64,000 nucleotides of DNA from Streptomyces griseoluteus (GCA_000717735.1 JOBE01000001.1:1-64000); one strand, 5' to 3'. Shown: positions 1-7,902, counted from the first letter of the stretch. Notes: generated by a model from the letters alone, not told the origin. Program-made: numbers and translations.

Positions 1-100
1 CTACCCCGTCGAGCGCATGATGCGCGACGCCAAGATCACCCAGATCTACGAAGGCACCAACCAGGTCCAGCGCATCGTCATGGCCCGCAACCTCCCGTAA
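1..100 (+). CDS. acyl-CoA dehydrogenase, C-terminal end only
   Basis: Only the last 32 codons lie in the window, in the frame starting at base 2 and ending in TAA at 98-100. The peptide contains YEGTNQVQR followed by a short basic tail, the highly conserved end of acyl-CoA dehydrogenases; the Glu of the EGTNQ motif is normally the catalytic base that abstracts the alpha proton of the acyl-CoA. It lies 42 bp upstream of etfB, which fits function: electrons from this flavoenzyme would pass to the ETF encoded next. Substrate chain length cannot be judged from this fragment. Confidence 0.9.
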   Translation, partial: YPVERMMRDAKITQIYEGTNQVQRIVMARNLP

Positions 101-142
101 CCCCCCGCCCGACTCCCCCTGCCCGTTGAAAGGAGACAGGCC

Positions 143-928
143 GTGACCCTGAAGATCGCTGTCTGTGTGAAGTACGTCCCCGACGCGACCGGCGACCGCG
201 GTTTCGCCGATGACCTGACGACCGACCGCGAGGCCGTCGACGGCCTGCTCTCGGAGCTCGACGAGTACGCCGTCGAGCAGGCCCTGCGCATCTCGGAAGA
301 GGCCGACGACGCCGAGGTCACCGTGGTCACGGTGGGCCCGGACGACGCCAAGGACGCGCTGCGCAAGGCGCTGTCGATGGGCGCCGACAAGGCCGTCCAC
401 GTCAACGACGAGGACATCCACGGCTCCGACGTCATCGCCACCTCCGCGATCCTCGCCAAGGCCCTGGAGAAGACCGGCTTCGACCTGGTCGTCTGCGGCA
501 TGGCCTCGACCGACGGCACCATGGGCGTGCTGCCCGCGCTGCTCGCCGAGCGTCTCTCCCTCCCCCAGGTGACGCTGCTCTCCGAGCTGTCCGTCGAGGA
601 CGGCCTCGTGAAGGGCCGCCGTGACGGCGACGCCGCCACCGAGCTCCTGGAGGCCCCGCTGCCGGCCGTCGTCTCGGTCACCGACCAGTCCGGCGAGGCC
701 CGCTACCCCTCCTTCAAGGGGATCATGGCCGCCAAGAAGAAGCCGGTCGAGGAACTGGACCTGGACGACCTGGACATCGACGCCGACGAGGTGGGCCTCG
801 CCGGGGCCTGGACCCTGGTCGACGCCGTGGCCGCGCGCCCGGCCCGTACGCAGGGCACGATCGTCACCGACGAGGGCGACGGCGGCAAGCAGCTCGCCGC
901 CTTCCTCGCCACCCAGAAGTTCATCTGA
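143..928 (+). CDS. etfB: electron transfer flavoprotein, beta subunit
   Basis: A 261-residue protein with the EtfB layout: N-terminal KIAVCVKYVPD, then VTVVTVGPDDAKDALRKALSMGADKAVHV and the VVCGMASTDGTMGVLPALLAE segment around the AMP/adenine-binding fold. With EtfA it forms a soluble heterodimer that carries FAD and AMP and passes electrons from acyl-CoA dehydrogenases to the membrane ETF:quinone oxidoreductase. The GTG start at 143 is set by AAGGAG at 130-135. It follows an acyl-CoA dehydrogenase and is 38 bp ahead of etfA, so the three are probably co-transcribed. Length is normal for the family. Confidence 0.95.
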   Translation: MTLKIAVCVKYVPDATGDRGFADDLTTDREAVDGLLSELDEYAVEQALRISEEADDAEVTVVTVGPDDAKDALRKALSMGADKAVHVNDEDIHGSDVIATSAILAKALEKTGFDLVVCGMASTDGTMGVLPALLAERLSLPQVTLLSELSVEDGLVKGRRDGDAATELLEAPLPAVVSVTDQSGEARYPSFKGIMAAKKKPVEELDLDDLDIDADEVGLAGAWTLVDAVAARPARTQGTIVTDEGDGGKQLAAFLATQKFI

Positions 929-966
929 CCAACCGTCAGCCAGACACCACACAGGAGCAACGAATC

Positions 967-1923
967 ATGGCTGAGATCCTGGTTCTCGTGGACCACGCCG
1001 ACGGTGCGGTCCGCAAGCCGGCCCTCGAACTGCTGACCCTGGCCCGCCGCATCGGCGAGCCCACGGCCGTCGTGCTCGGCGCCGGCGAGGCCGCGGCCTC
1101 GATCGCCGCCACCGCGGGCGAGTACGGCGCGGCGACCGTGTACGTCGCGGACGGCGCCGAGTTCACCGAGCAGCTGGTCGTGCCGAAGGTCGACGCGCTC
1201 ACCCAGCTCGCCAAGGACAAGGGGGTGGCCGCCGTCCTGGTGACCTCCTCCGGCGAGGGCAAGGAGATCGCGGCCCGCGTCGCGCTCCGCCTCGGGTCCG
1301 GTCTGATCACCGACGCCGTGGAGCTGGAGGCCGGCGAGGACGGCCCGGTCGCCACCCAGTCCGTCTTCGCCGCCTCGTACCAGGTGAGGTCGCGGGTCTC
1401 GCACGGCGTGCCGGTCATCACCGTCAAGCCGAACTCCGCCGCCCCGGAGGCCGCCCCGGCCGCCGGTACGGTCGAGAACGTCACCGTCGCCTTCACCGGC
1501 AACGCCGCGAAGGTCGTCTCGCGCACCCCGCGCGTCTCCACCGGCCGCCCCGAGCTGACCGAGTCCGCGATCGTGGTCTCCGGCGGCCGTGGCGTCGGCG
1601 CGGCCGAGGGCTTCGCGGTCGTCGAGAAGCTGGCCGACTCGCTCGGCGCGGCCGTCGGTGCCTCCCGCGCCGCCGTGGACGCGGGCTGGTACCCGCACGC
1701 CAACCAGGTCGGCCAGACCGGCAAGCAGGTCTCGCCGCAGCTGTACGTCGCCGCGGGCATCTCGGGTGCGATCCAGCACCGGGCCGGCATGCAGACGTCG
1801 AAGACGATCGTCGCGGTCAACAAGGACGCGGAGGCCCCGATCTTCGACCTGGTGGACTACGGCGTGGTCGGTGACCTCTTCGAGGTGCTGCCGCAGCTGA
1901 CGGACGAGATCGGCGCCCGCTGA
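967..1923 (+). CDS. etfA: electron transfer flavoprotein, alpha subunit
   Basis: A 318-residue protein. The N-terminal half (MAEILVLVDHADGAVRKPALELL) is the divergent EtfA domain; the C-terminal half has the conserved FAD-binding region, with GGRGVG, the VGQTGKQVSPQLYVAAGISG stretch and NKDAEAPIFDLVDYGVVGD. It binds the FAD of the ETF heterodimer. It lies 38 bp after etfB with AGGAG just upstream of the ATG, and a strong hairpin terminator follows 15 bp after the stop, closing the operon. Confidence 0.96.
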   Translation: MAEILVLVDHADGAVRKPALELLTLARRIGEPTAVVLGAGEAAASIAATAGEYGAATVYVADGAEFTEQLVVPKVDALTQLAKDKGVAAVLVTSSGEGKEIAARVALRLGSGLITDAVELEAGEDGPVATQSVFAASYQVRSRVSHGVPVITVKPNSAAPEAAPAAGTVENVTVAFTGNAAKVVSRTPRVSTGRPELTESAIVVSGGRGVGAAEGFAVVEKLADSLGAAVGASRAAVDAGWYPHANQVGQTGKQVSPQLYVAAGISGAIQHRAGMQTSKTIVAVNKDAEAPIFDLVDYGVVGDLFEVLPQLTDEIGAR

Positions 1924-1937
1924 CCGTCGTACGACGA

Positions 1938-1984
1938 GAAAAGGGCGGGTGAGTGGCACTCTGTGCCACTCACCCGCCCTTTTC
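1938..1984. terminator. bidirectional intrinsic terminator after etfA
   Basis: A perfect 22-bp stem (1938-1959 pairing with 1963-1984) with a 3-nt loop lies exactly between the convergent etfA and OB-fold genes. The stem starts GAAAAGGGCGGGT and ends in CCTTTTC, so each strand finishes in a T-run of four. It should stop transcription from both sides. Confidence 0.92.
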
Positions 1985-1998
1985 CGTTGCTGCGGACG

Positions 1999-2388
1999 TC
2001 AGATCCAGCCGTCGAGCGGGACCTCCTCGCAGAGCCGGACGACCGGCCTGCGACCGGTCACGCCGACCCCCGAGGAGACCTTGACCCGGACGCCGGGGCG
2101 CACCGCGTGCAGCGGCCCGTCGACGCGGCAGCGGACGGTGAAGCCCTCCGACATGTAGACCGGCCAGAGGTCGGCGTCGGCCGCGGCGACCCCGCGCCGT
2201 ACGGAGATCACGCCTTCACCCTCGCTGAGTTCGGGGTTGAGGTCGGTCGACCCGCAGGTCGGGCAGAGCAGTCGCTGGAACGTCGTGGTGTGGCACCAGC
2301 GGCAGCGCTGGAAGTAGAGCTCGGCGTCGGGTGCCGATGCCTCGGCAACCTTGACGGCGGTCCCGCTCCTCGGTCCGGTGTGGAACAC
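1999..2388 (-). CDS. Zn-ribbon / OB-fold protein (DUF35 type)
   Basis: A 129-residue protein. Four cysteines at residues 29, 32, 42 and 45 (CRWC and CPTC) form a rubredoxin-like zinc ribbon, followed by an OB-fold (GEGVISVRRGV ... RVDGPLHAVRPGVRVKVSS). DUF35 proteins of this type usually partner thiolases, acyl-CoA transforming enzymes or aldolases and may bind acyl-CoA. The GTG at 2388 is preferred to the longer ATG at 2457 because AAGGAG lies 8 nt upstream of it and because the longer form would run through the palindromic operator at 2438-2454. It is downstream of tetR and the SDR gene on the same strand and shares their operator motif. The partner enzyme is not in this cluster. Confidence 0.8.
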   Translation of the reverse strand: MFHTGPRSGTAVKVAEASAPDAELYFQRCRWCHTTTFQRLLCPTCGSTDLNPELSEGEGVISVRRGVAAADADLWPVYMSEGFTVRCRVDGPLHAVRPGVRVKVSSGVGVTGRRPVVRLCEEVPLDGWI

Positions 2389-2437
2389 GATGGCTTCTCC
2401 TTGCACTCGGCGGCTCAACCGTGCATGGAGCAAAGAT

Positions 2438-2454
2438 ATGGCACTGAGTGCCAT
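2438..2454. promoter_or_regulatory. palindromic operator for the adjacent TetR, upstream of the OB-fold gene
   Basis: ATGGCACTGAGTGCCAT is a perfect 8-bp inverted repeat about a single G. It lies about 50 bp upstream of the OB-fold start. The core GGCACT.GTGCC recurs twice upstream of the tetR gene at 3260-3297, which is what a shared TetR operator would look like. Confidence 0.7.
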
Positions 2455-2519
2455 CAAATAAAGACCTGAGTTCCCTCAATTGGAGATACCGGGAACCCCG
2501 GCAGCCCGTTCGGCGTCCC

Positions 2520-3227
2520 TCAGTCGTCGCCGAGGCTCGCCTCCACCTCACGCACCACGCGCCACATCGGGGTGGACCGCTTGGTGATCACCACGACGAC
2601 GTCCTCGGTCTCCTCGGCCGGCGCGTCCACCACGGCGTCGGGACTCCAGGTGGCGCGGACGAACTCCAGGGCCCGGTCGACCTCCGCCAGCGGGTCGCCC
2701 TCCCCGCCCGAGCGCAGCCAGTGCCGCAGGGCGTGGTTGTGGGCGGCGACCACGGCGGCGGCGGCCACGTTGGCGCGCAGGGTGCCGTCCCTGCGGTCGG
2801 CCCAGCGGGTGCGCAGATAGTCGCCGAGGGTCTTCTCGTACCGCCAGACGACCGAGAGCTCGTAGGTGCGCAGTCCGGTCACCTCGCGGGTGAGCCGGTA
2901 GCGCTGGACGGAGAAGGTGGGGTTCTCGGCGTACATGCGCATGACGAGTCGGGCGGCGCCGCAGACCCGGACCATGGGGTCGTCGGAGTCGGCGCTCGCG
3001 GCGAGGAAGCGGGTCATGTCGGCGAGGCACTGCTCGTGGTCGGGGAAGACCACGTCCTCCTTCGACGGGAAGTACCGGAAGAAGGACCTGCGGCCGACGC
3101 CCGCGAGGGTGACGATGTCGTCGACGGTGGTCTGCTCGTAGCCCCGCTCCAGGAAGAGCCGGAAGGCGGCGGCGATGAGGGAGTCCCGCATCGGGGGCTT
3201 CGTGGAGTTCGTCGACGCTGTTCCCAT
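2520..3227 (-). CDS. TetR/AcrR-family transcriptional regulator
   Basis: A 235-residue protein. The N-terminal HTH is clear: RDSLIAAAFRLFLERGYEQTTVDDI, then VGRRSFFRYFPSKEDVV (about residues 14-62), with FFRYFPSKED typical of the recognition helix and following turn. The C-terminal ligand domain is unassigned; acyl-CoA is a reasonable guess given the neighbouring SDR and acyl-CoA genes. The ATG at 3227 is upstream of all HTH residues. It sits between the SDR and OB-fold genes on the same strand. Palindromes with a common GGCAC core lie before it and before the OB-fold gene, suggesting autoregulation and control of its neighbours. Confidence 0.9.
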   Translation of the reverse strand: MGTASTNSTKPPMRDSLIAAAFRLFLERGYEQTTVDDIVTLAGVGRRSFFRYFPSKEDVVFPDHEQCLADMTRFLAASADSDDPMVRVCGAARLVMRMYAENPTFSVQRYRLTREVTGLRTYELSVVWRYEKTLGDYLRTRWADRRDGTLRANVAAAAVVAAHNHALRHWLRSGGEGDPLAEVDRALEFVRATWSPDAVVDAPAEETEDVVVVITKRSTPMWRVVREVEASLGDD

Positions 3228-3259
3228 GGCCCGAACCTAACACCCGGAAGGGCTCCGCG

Positions 3260-3297
3260 CGGCACTGGGTGCCGGACGAATCCGGCACCCAGTGCTG
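3260..3297. promoter_or_regulatory. double TetR operator upstream of tetR
   Basis: CGGCACTGGGTGCCG (3260-3274) and GGCACCCAGTGCT (3284-3296) are two palindromic copies of the motif found at 2438-2454. Together they also form a 15-bp perfect inverted repeat (3262-3276 with 3281-3295, loop CGAA), so the element could double as a terminator for the SDR gene that ends at 3316. The match in sequence to the distant 2438 site favours an operator role. Confidence 0.65.
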
Positions 3298-3315
3298 TCA
3301 TGGGGGTACGGAGGT

Positions 3316-4077
3316 TCAGCGAGGCGCCATCCGCAGCGCGCCGTCCATACGGATCGTCTCGCCGTTCAGGTAGTCGTGCTCGGCGACCATCGTGACGAGC
3401 CGGGCGTACTCCTCCGGGCGCGCGAGGCGCTGCGGGAAGGTGACGCTCGCCGCGAGACCGGCCCTGACGTCCTCCCCGAACCCGGCCATCATCGGGGTGT
3501 CGACGATGCCGGGGGCGATGGTGACGACCCGGATGCCGAACTGGGCCAGGTCACGGGCGGCGGTGACGGTCATGCCCGCGACGCCGGCCTTGGAGGCGGC
3601 GTAGGCGATCTGGCCGACCTGGCCCTCGAAGGCCGCGATCGAGGCGGTGTTGACGACGAGACCGCGCTGCCCGTGCTCGTCGGGCTCGTGCCGGGCGATG
3701 GCCTCGGCGGCGAGCCGCATCACGTTGAACGTCCCGAGCAGGTTCACGTCGAGCACGGTCCGGAACAGGTCCAGGTCGTGCGGTCCCTTGCGGCCCAGGA
3801 TGCGCGCGGAGGGCGCGATCCCGGCGCAGTTGACGGCGAGCCGGAGTTCGGCGCCGTCGGCGTCGATCGCCGCGAGGGCCTCGCGGACCTGGTCCTCGTC
3901 GGTGACGTCGGCGGCGAGCAGCCGGACGCCCTCGGGCAGCGCTCCCGCGGCCGCCACGGCCTTGTCCAGGTCGAGGCCGTAGACGGTGGCGCCCCGGGCG
4001 GCGAGGGCCGCCGCGGTGGCGGCGCCGAGACCGGAGGCGGCACCGGTGACGAGAGCGGCGGAGCCGGCGATGTCCAT
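3316..4077 (-). CDS. short-chain dehydrogenase, 3-hydroxyacyl-CoA dehydrogenase type II-like
   Basis: A 253-residue classical SDR. It has the NAD-binding TGAASGLG motif at residues 11-18, NCAG near 83-86, Ser146 in NTAS, and the catalytic YAASK (Tyr159, Lys163). AFEGQVGQIAY, IAPGIVDTPMM and the aspartate after the second strand (YGLDLD, NAD rather than NADP preference) resemble the HSD17B10 / 3-hydroxy-2-methylbutyryl-CoA dehydrogenase group, so oxidation of a 3-hydroxyacyl-CoA is the likely reaction. It is first of the minus-strand SDR-TetR-OB-fold group. Exact substrate is inferred from family resemblance only. Confidence 0.88.
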   Translation of the reverse strand: MDIAGSAALVTGAASGLGAATAAALAARGATVYGLDLDKAVAAAGALPEGVRLLAADVTDEDQVREALAAIDADGAELRLAVNCAGIAPSARILGRKGPHDLDLFRTVLDVNLLGTFNVMRLAAEAIARHEPDEHGQRGLVVNTASIAAFEGQVGQIAYAASKAGVAGMTVTAARDLAQFGIRVVTIAPGIVDTPMMAGFGEDVRAGLAASVTFPQRLARPEEYARLVTMVAEHDYLNGETIRMDGALRMAPR

Positions 4078-4451
4078 GGAACTCCTCGTTCGTGTCGTGC
4101 GGGTGCGACCCTGCCGCCGGGTTGGCCGCCGGATCGGGCGCGCGCCCGCGGAGGACCGCGCGGTCCGCGCGGTCTGCGCCGCCCACCCTAGAGCCGTCCA
4201 CCATGGAACCCCAGGCCGCGCCCAGCGTCCTGAGGGGTCAACCGATCGGATGACGCCGGGGTCGACCGTTGCGGGCGGCGGGTGCAGCCGGGACGACGAC
4301 GGGCGGTGCGGGTGGACGACCCCAGGATGGAAGGGAAGCGGGCCACGGATACCCGACGGCCCCCGCGGTTCCCCGAGTTCACTGGAGCAGCGCCCAGGAC
4401 GACCGGTGCGACAGCCCCTGGCTGGTCACCGGTGTCACGGGGAGCGTCGCG
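4078..4451. other. non-coding stretch upstream of the SDR gene
   Basis: No convincing gene is seen here. The SDR promoter must lie in this stretch. A perfect 14-bp palindrome, GGACCGCGCGGTCC, occurs at 4153-4166; with this GC content that could be chance. The long open frames crossing the region have no recognisable domain. Confidence 0.5.
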
Positions 4452-4830
4452 ATGATGCGGACCCCGCTTCCCGCGGGCCCGGATCCGGGGCTGACCGACC
4501 GTTACGGCGGTACGGCCCTGATCCCCGCGGCGGAACGGGGCCACGTGGCGTACGTCCGTGCCGTCCTCGACGAGACCGACATCGACGTGGACCACGTCAA
4601 CCGGCTCGGCTGGACGGCCCTGTTGGAGGCGGTGATCCCCGGTTCGGGAGCCCGTCCGCACCAGGAGGTCGTCGCCCTGCTGCTCGCCGCGGAGGGGACC
4701 CGGGGCTCCCGGACCCCTACGGCCGCACGGCCCTGGACCACGCCGTCCGTCACGGCCTCACGGAGATCGCCGCGCTCCTCTCGGGAGCCGAGCGAGCGGG
4801 AGGACCACGGGGAGCCGGGGTCCCGTCCGG
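4452..4830 (+). pseudogene. decayed ankyrin-repeat protein fragment (frameshifted)
   Basis: One frame from about 4452 gives ankyrin-like repeats: DPGLTDRYGGTALIPAAERG, then HVAYVRAVLDETDIDVDHVN, then RLGWTALLEAVI and VVALLLAA. At about 4695-4700 homology continues in another frame as DPGLPDPYGRTALDHAVRHG then LTEIAALLSGA. A single indel in the run near GCGGAGGGGACCC explains the switch. The N-terminal repeats are missing too, since the first recognisable repeat starts abruptly. Intact relatives in Streptomyces are small cytoplasmic ankyrin proteins. End points are approximate. Confidence 0.65.
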
Positions 4831-4854
4831 CCGCCGGTCCGCTGCCCCCCGCCC

Positions 4855-6009
4855 CTACCCCCGCGCCTGCGCGAGACCTCGGCTGATGACCAGCCGCTGG
4901 ATCTGGTTGGTGCCCTCGAAGATCTGGGTGATCTTGGCCTCGCGCATGTAGCGCTCGACCGGGAAGTCGCGGGTGTAGCCGTAGCCGCCGAGGACCTGGA
5001 CGGCGTCCGTGGTGACCTTCATGGCCGTGTCGGTGGCGATGAGCTTGGCCGCGCTGGCCTGGCGGCTGAAGGGCCGGCCGAGGTCGCGGCGGCGGGCCGC
5101 GTCCAGGTAGGTGGCGCGGGCCGCGTCGACGGCGGCGGCCATGTCGGCGAGGAGGAAGCCGAGGCCCTGGTGGTCGACGATCCGGCGGCCGAAGGTGGTG
5201 CGCTCGTTGGCGTACACGACGGCGGCGTCGAGGGCGGCCTGCGCGAGGCCGGTGGCGCAGGCGGCGATGCCGAGCCGGCCGCTGTCGAGGGCGCTGAAGG
5301 CTATCTGGAGGCCCTGGCCCTCGCTGCCGACGAGCCGGTCGGCCTCGAGGAGGGCGCCGTCCCAGTAGGCGGAGGTGGTGGGGACGGCCTGGAGGCCCAT
5401 CTTGCGCTCGGGGAGGCCGAAGCTGAGCCCCTCGGTGGCGCCCGGGGCGAGGAAGCAGGAGATGCCGTGGCTGCCGGGCGCGGTACGGGCGAAGAGCGCG
5501 TAGAAATCGGCCTTGCCGCCGTGGGTGATCCACGCCTTGGTGCCGGTGACGCGGTAGCCGCTGCCGTCCTCCTGCCGCTCGGCCTTGCAGCTGAGGGCGG
5601 CGGCGTCGGAGCCGGCCTGCGGCTCGGAGAGGCTGTAGCCGCCGATGGTCCGGCCCTCCAGCATCCCGGGCAGCCAGCGTTCCTTCTGCTCGGCGGTGCC
5701 GTAGGTGTGCAGCGGGTGGCAGGCCAGGGTGTGGACGCTGGTGGCGACGGCGACGGCGGCCCAGCGCGCGGCCAGTTCTTCGAGCACCTGGAGGTAGACC
5801 TCGTACGGCTGGCCGCCGCCTCCGTACTCCTCGGGGTACGGCAGGCCGAGGAGCCCGGCCTCGCCGAGGGTGGCGAAGAGCCCTTCGGGATAGGTCTCGG
5901 CGGCCTCGTACTCGTCCACCCGGGGAGAGAGCTCCTTGTCGGCGATCTCCCGGGTGAGGGCGATGAGGTCCGCTGCCTCGGGGGTGGGAAGCAGGCGGTC
6001 GACATCCAT
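4855..6009 (-). CDS. acyl-CoA dehydrogenase
   Basis: A 384-residue flavoenzyme of normal acyl-CoA dehydrogenase length. It shows the N-terminal helical domain, YSLSEPQAGSDAA (FAD and substrate contact), VTGTKAWITHGG, the ERTTFGRRIVDHQ segment, and the C-terminal QVLGGYGYTRDFPVERYMR and FEGTNQIQR, with Glu365 the likely base. It would desaturate an acyl-CoA at C2-C3 and pass electrons to ETF. The ATG at 6009 (MDVDRLL) is chosen over an upstream extension that has no family similarity and would cross the promoter. It is divergent from a TetR gene with a palindrome between them. Confidence 0.93.
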   Translation of the reverse strand: MDVDRLLPTPEAADLIALTREIADKELSPRVDEYEAAETYPEGLFATLGEAGLLGLPYPEEYGGGGQPYEVYLQVLEELAARWAAVAVATSVHTLACHPLHTYGTAEQKERWLPGMLEGRTIGGYSLSEPQAGSDAAALSCKAERQEDGSGYRVTGTKAWITHGGKADFYALFARTAPGSHGISCFLAPGATEGLSFGLPERKMGLQAVPTTSAYWDGALLEADRLVGSEGQGLQIAFSALDSGRLGIAACATGLAQAALDAAVVYANERTTFGRRIVDHQGLGFLLADMAAAVDAARATYLDAARRRDLGRPFSRQASAAKLIATDTAMKVTTDAVQVLGGYGYTRDFPVERYMREAKITQIFEGTNQIQRLVISRGLAQARG

Positions 6010-6042
6010 GGCGACTCCAGCGCTCAAAGTGGTACTGGGGTG

Positions 6043-6056
6043 GGTACTGTAGTACC
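6043..6056. promoter_or_regulatory. palindromic operator between acyl-CoA dehydrogenase and divergent tetR
   Basis: GGTACTGTAGTACC is a perfect inverted repeat with 6-bp arms and a 2-bp centre. A further GGTACT half-site lies at 6031-6036. It is 34 bp from the dehydrogenase start and 66 bp from the tetR start, a position from which one TetR dimer could control both genes. Confidence 0.6.
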
Positions 6057-6121
6057 GGTTAGCGTAGCGCAGAAGGGTGCCGCCGTAACCCCCAGGAAGG
6101 CCGGCCTGGAATACTGGCGGC

Positions 6122-6727
6122 GTGATCGAGACCTCAGCCGCCGACACCCCGAAGCTGACGGGCCGCGGAGCGGCGCGCCGCTCCGCCCTCTTCGAGGAAC
6201 TCGTCGCCCTCCTCGTCGGAGAGGGATTCGCCCGGTTCACGCTCGACGATCTCGCCGCCCGCCTCCACTGCTCGAAGCGCACCCTGTACGGCCTGGCCGG
6301 AAGCAAGGAGCAGCTCGTCAGGGCGGCGGTCGTGCACTTCTTCCGGCGCGCGACGGCCCGCGTCGAGGCGGTCCTCGCCGCCGCGAGCGACCCCGCCGAG
6401 CGGCTCGCCGCCTATCTGCGGGCGGTTTCGGCCGAGCTGGCGCCGGTGTCGCCGCAGTTCTTCGACGACGTGGCCGCCTTCGAGCCGGCGGCGGAGGTGT
6501 ACGAGCGCAACACGCGCGCGGCGGCCGGCCGGGTGCAGCAGCTGATCGAGGAGGGCGTGCGGGCGGGCGTCTTCCGCGAGGTGCACGTGACCTTCGCGGC
6601 CGACGTCATCTCCTCGGTGATGGTCCGCATCCAGCGGCGCCAGGTGGCCGCGGCGACCGGCCTGGCCGACGCGGAGGCGTACGAACAGCTGGCCGAGCTG
6701 CTGCTGAGCGGGCTCCGCAGGGCCTGA
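6122..6727 (+). CDS. TetR-family transcriptional regulator
   Basis: A 201-residue protein starting at GTG 6122. The HTH is evident: ALFEELVALLVGEGFARFTL, then DDLAARLHCSKRTLYGLAGSKEQL (about residues 23-66), with RTLYGLAGSKEQL in the recognition helix region. The C-terminal domain has the TetR ligand-domain pattern FFRRATARVEAVLAAASDPAERLAAYL. It is divergent from the acyl-CoA dehydrogenase, the classic layout for a TetR repressor of a fatty-acid gene. The ligand is not evident. Confidence 0.9.
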   Translation: MIETSAADTPKLTGRGAARRSALFEELVALLVGEGFARFTLDDLAARLHCSKRTLYGLAGSKEQLVRAAVVHFFRRATARVEAVLAAASDPAERLAAYLRAVSAELAPVSPQFFDDVAAFEPAAEVYERNTRAAAGRVQQLIEEGVRAGVFREVHVTFAADVISSVMVRIQRRQVAAATGLADAEAYEQLAELLLSGLRRA

Positions 6728-6857
6728 GGCCGCGGCGGGGCGGCGGCGTCCCGGCGGACCCGAATGGCCGGTTTCCGTCCGCGTTCGATCACTCTGCGCA
6801 GATGATCCACTACTGTGTGCGGCGCCACTGACCACCCCCACTCAGGGAGACCTCCGC

Positions 6858-7550
6858 GTGGAGCGCAGCCGTACCGCCCTCAGGATCCGTGCCGTCCTCG
6901 CCGCCATGGGCGTCACCGCCGCCCTCGCCGCGGCCCCCGCGGCGCAGGCCGCCCCCGCGGAGACGGCCGGGAAGCCCGTCTCCGCTCCCCCGGCCCCCTG
7001 CACCGGGGAGTTCGAGGGCGACAAGCGGCTCGGCCCGAAGTTCCTGCCGAAGAAGTGGCAGGAGCCGGTCGGCCCGCTGCTCAACCGCTACCACCGGACC
7101 GGGAAGCTCTCCTCCGCCGACTTCCTCAAGAAGTACTGGGAGGGTCCCGCCGACACGGGCAGCTGGAAGTACCCGCCGAACGACGGCTTCGGCGAGGTCA
7201 ACGGCACCGTCGACAAGGCGCCCGAGCTGCTGGCGGAGGGCGAGCGCCTGGACCGCTTCGGCTCCGAGTACGGCGCCTACCTGGCCCCGGCCGGTGACGC
7301 GTACGCCAAGCGCGCGCTGCCCCCGCAGAACCTCAACACCCGGGACGCGGACTTCCCCTGTGACTACCACCTGTACGAGGTGACGCGGTCGTTCGTGGTC
7401 TGGGAGGGCTCCATCGCCCCCTGGTTCGAGCAGCCGGGCGGCGGCCGCCAGATCAAGCTGGACCCGGCCTTCCTGAACCCGGGCGAAGGCCAGCGACTCA
7501 ACGTCAAGTGGCTGCTCGACAACGGCTACCTGGTGCGCGTCCCCGCGTGA
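6858..7550 (+). CDS. secreted TNT-domain protein (NAD+ glycohydrolase toxin family)
   Basis: A 230-residue protein starting at GTG 6858 with AGGGAGA upstream. Residues 1-32 are a signal peptide: basic MERSRTALRIR, a hydrophobic alanine-rich core and an AQAAPAE cleavage region. From about residue 105 the TNT fold signature is visible: FGEVNGT, then RLDRFGSEYGAYLAPAGDAY, RALPPQNLNT, YHLYEVTRSF and IAPWFEQPGGGRQIKL, ending WLLDNGYLVRV. The family prototype is the Mycobacterium tuberculosis necrotizing toxin, which hydrolyses NAD+. Here the domain stands alone after a signal peptide with no polymorphic-toxin delivery region. Its stop overlaps the next start (GTGA), so the two are translationally coupled. 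Enzyme activity is inferred from the family. Confidence 0.85.
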   Translation: MERSRTALRIRAVLAAMGVTAALAAAPAAQAAPAETAGKPVSAPPAPCTGEFEGDKRLGPKFLPKKWQEPVGPLLNRYHRTGKLSSADFLKKYWEGPADTGSWKYPPNDGFGEVNGTVDKAPELLAEGERLDRFGSEYGAYLAPAGDAYAKRALPPQNLNTRDADFPCDYHLYEVTRSFVVWEGSIAPWFEQPGGGRQIKLDPAFLNPGEGQRLNVKWLLDNGYLVRVPA

Positions 7551-7789
7551 CGGACCGCCGCGCGCTGGAACGGGCACTCCGGGAGGCCGGGGTGCCCGAG
7601 GCGTACTACTGGATCGAGGGCGTCCACGAACCGGCGCCCACCCCGCCCGACTTCGTCTATCTGCGGACGCGGCCGGGCGGGTCCGGCTGGGAGACCGGGG
7701 TGTACGAGCGGGGCGGGTACGAGCCGGTCGCCGCGCACGACAGCGAGGCGGGCGCCTGCGCCCACCTCAGGACGCTCCTGGGCGTGTAG
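7547..7789 (+). CDS. small protein coupled to the TNT-domain gene; possible immunity protein
   Basis: An 80-residue protein starting at GTG 7547, whose first bases overlap the TNT-gene stop (GTGA). Its start, TDRRALERALREAGVPEAYY, is helical; the middle (DFVYLRTRPGGSGWETGVYE, RGGYEPVAAHDSE) looks beta-rich; the end AGACAHLRTLLGV is helical. There is no signal peptide or membrane segment, so it should be cytosolic. I recognise no named family. The position directly after a predicted NADase, with translational coupling and cytosolic location, is what an immunity protein would show, but a simple accessory function is equally possible. The longer open frame starting at 7508 lacks a better start signal. 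Confidence 0.6.
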   Translation: MTDRRALERALREAGVPEAYYWIEGVHEPAPTPPDFVYLRTRPGGSGWETGVYERGGYEPVAAHDSEAGACAHLRTLLGV

Positions 7790-7902
7790 GGCCGGTGGGC
7801 GCGGGCACCTAATTCAGGGTGTGGGTTAAGCCGCAAGAGAAGGGTGGTCAAGGGGCCGGACAGCGGTATGTTGCGGACAGGACTACTTCACCTGGGGGCC
7901 CA

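Noticed and set aside
2389..2457. Longer OB-fold protein from ATG 2457
   Set aside because: It would place the palindromic operator inside the coding region and lacks a ribosome site; GTG 2388 has AAGGAG.
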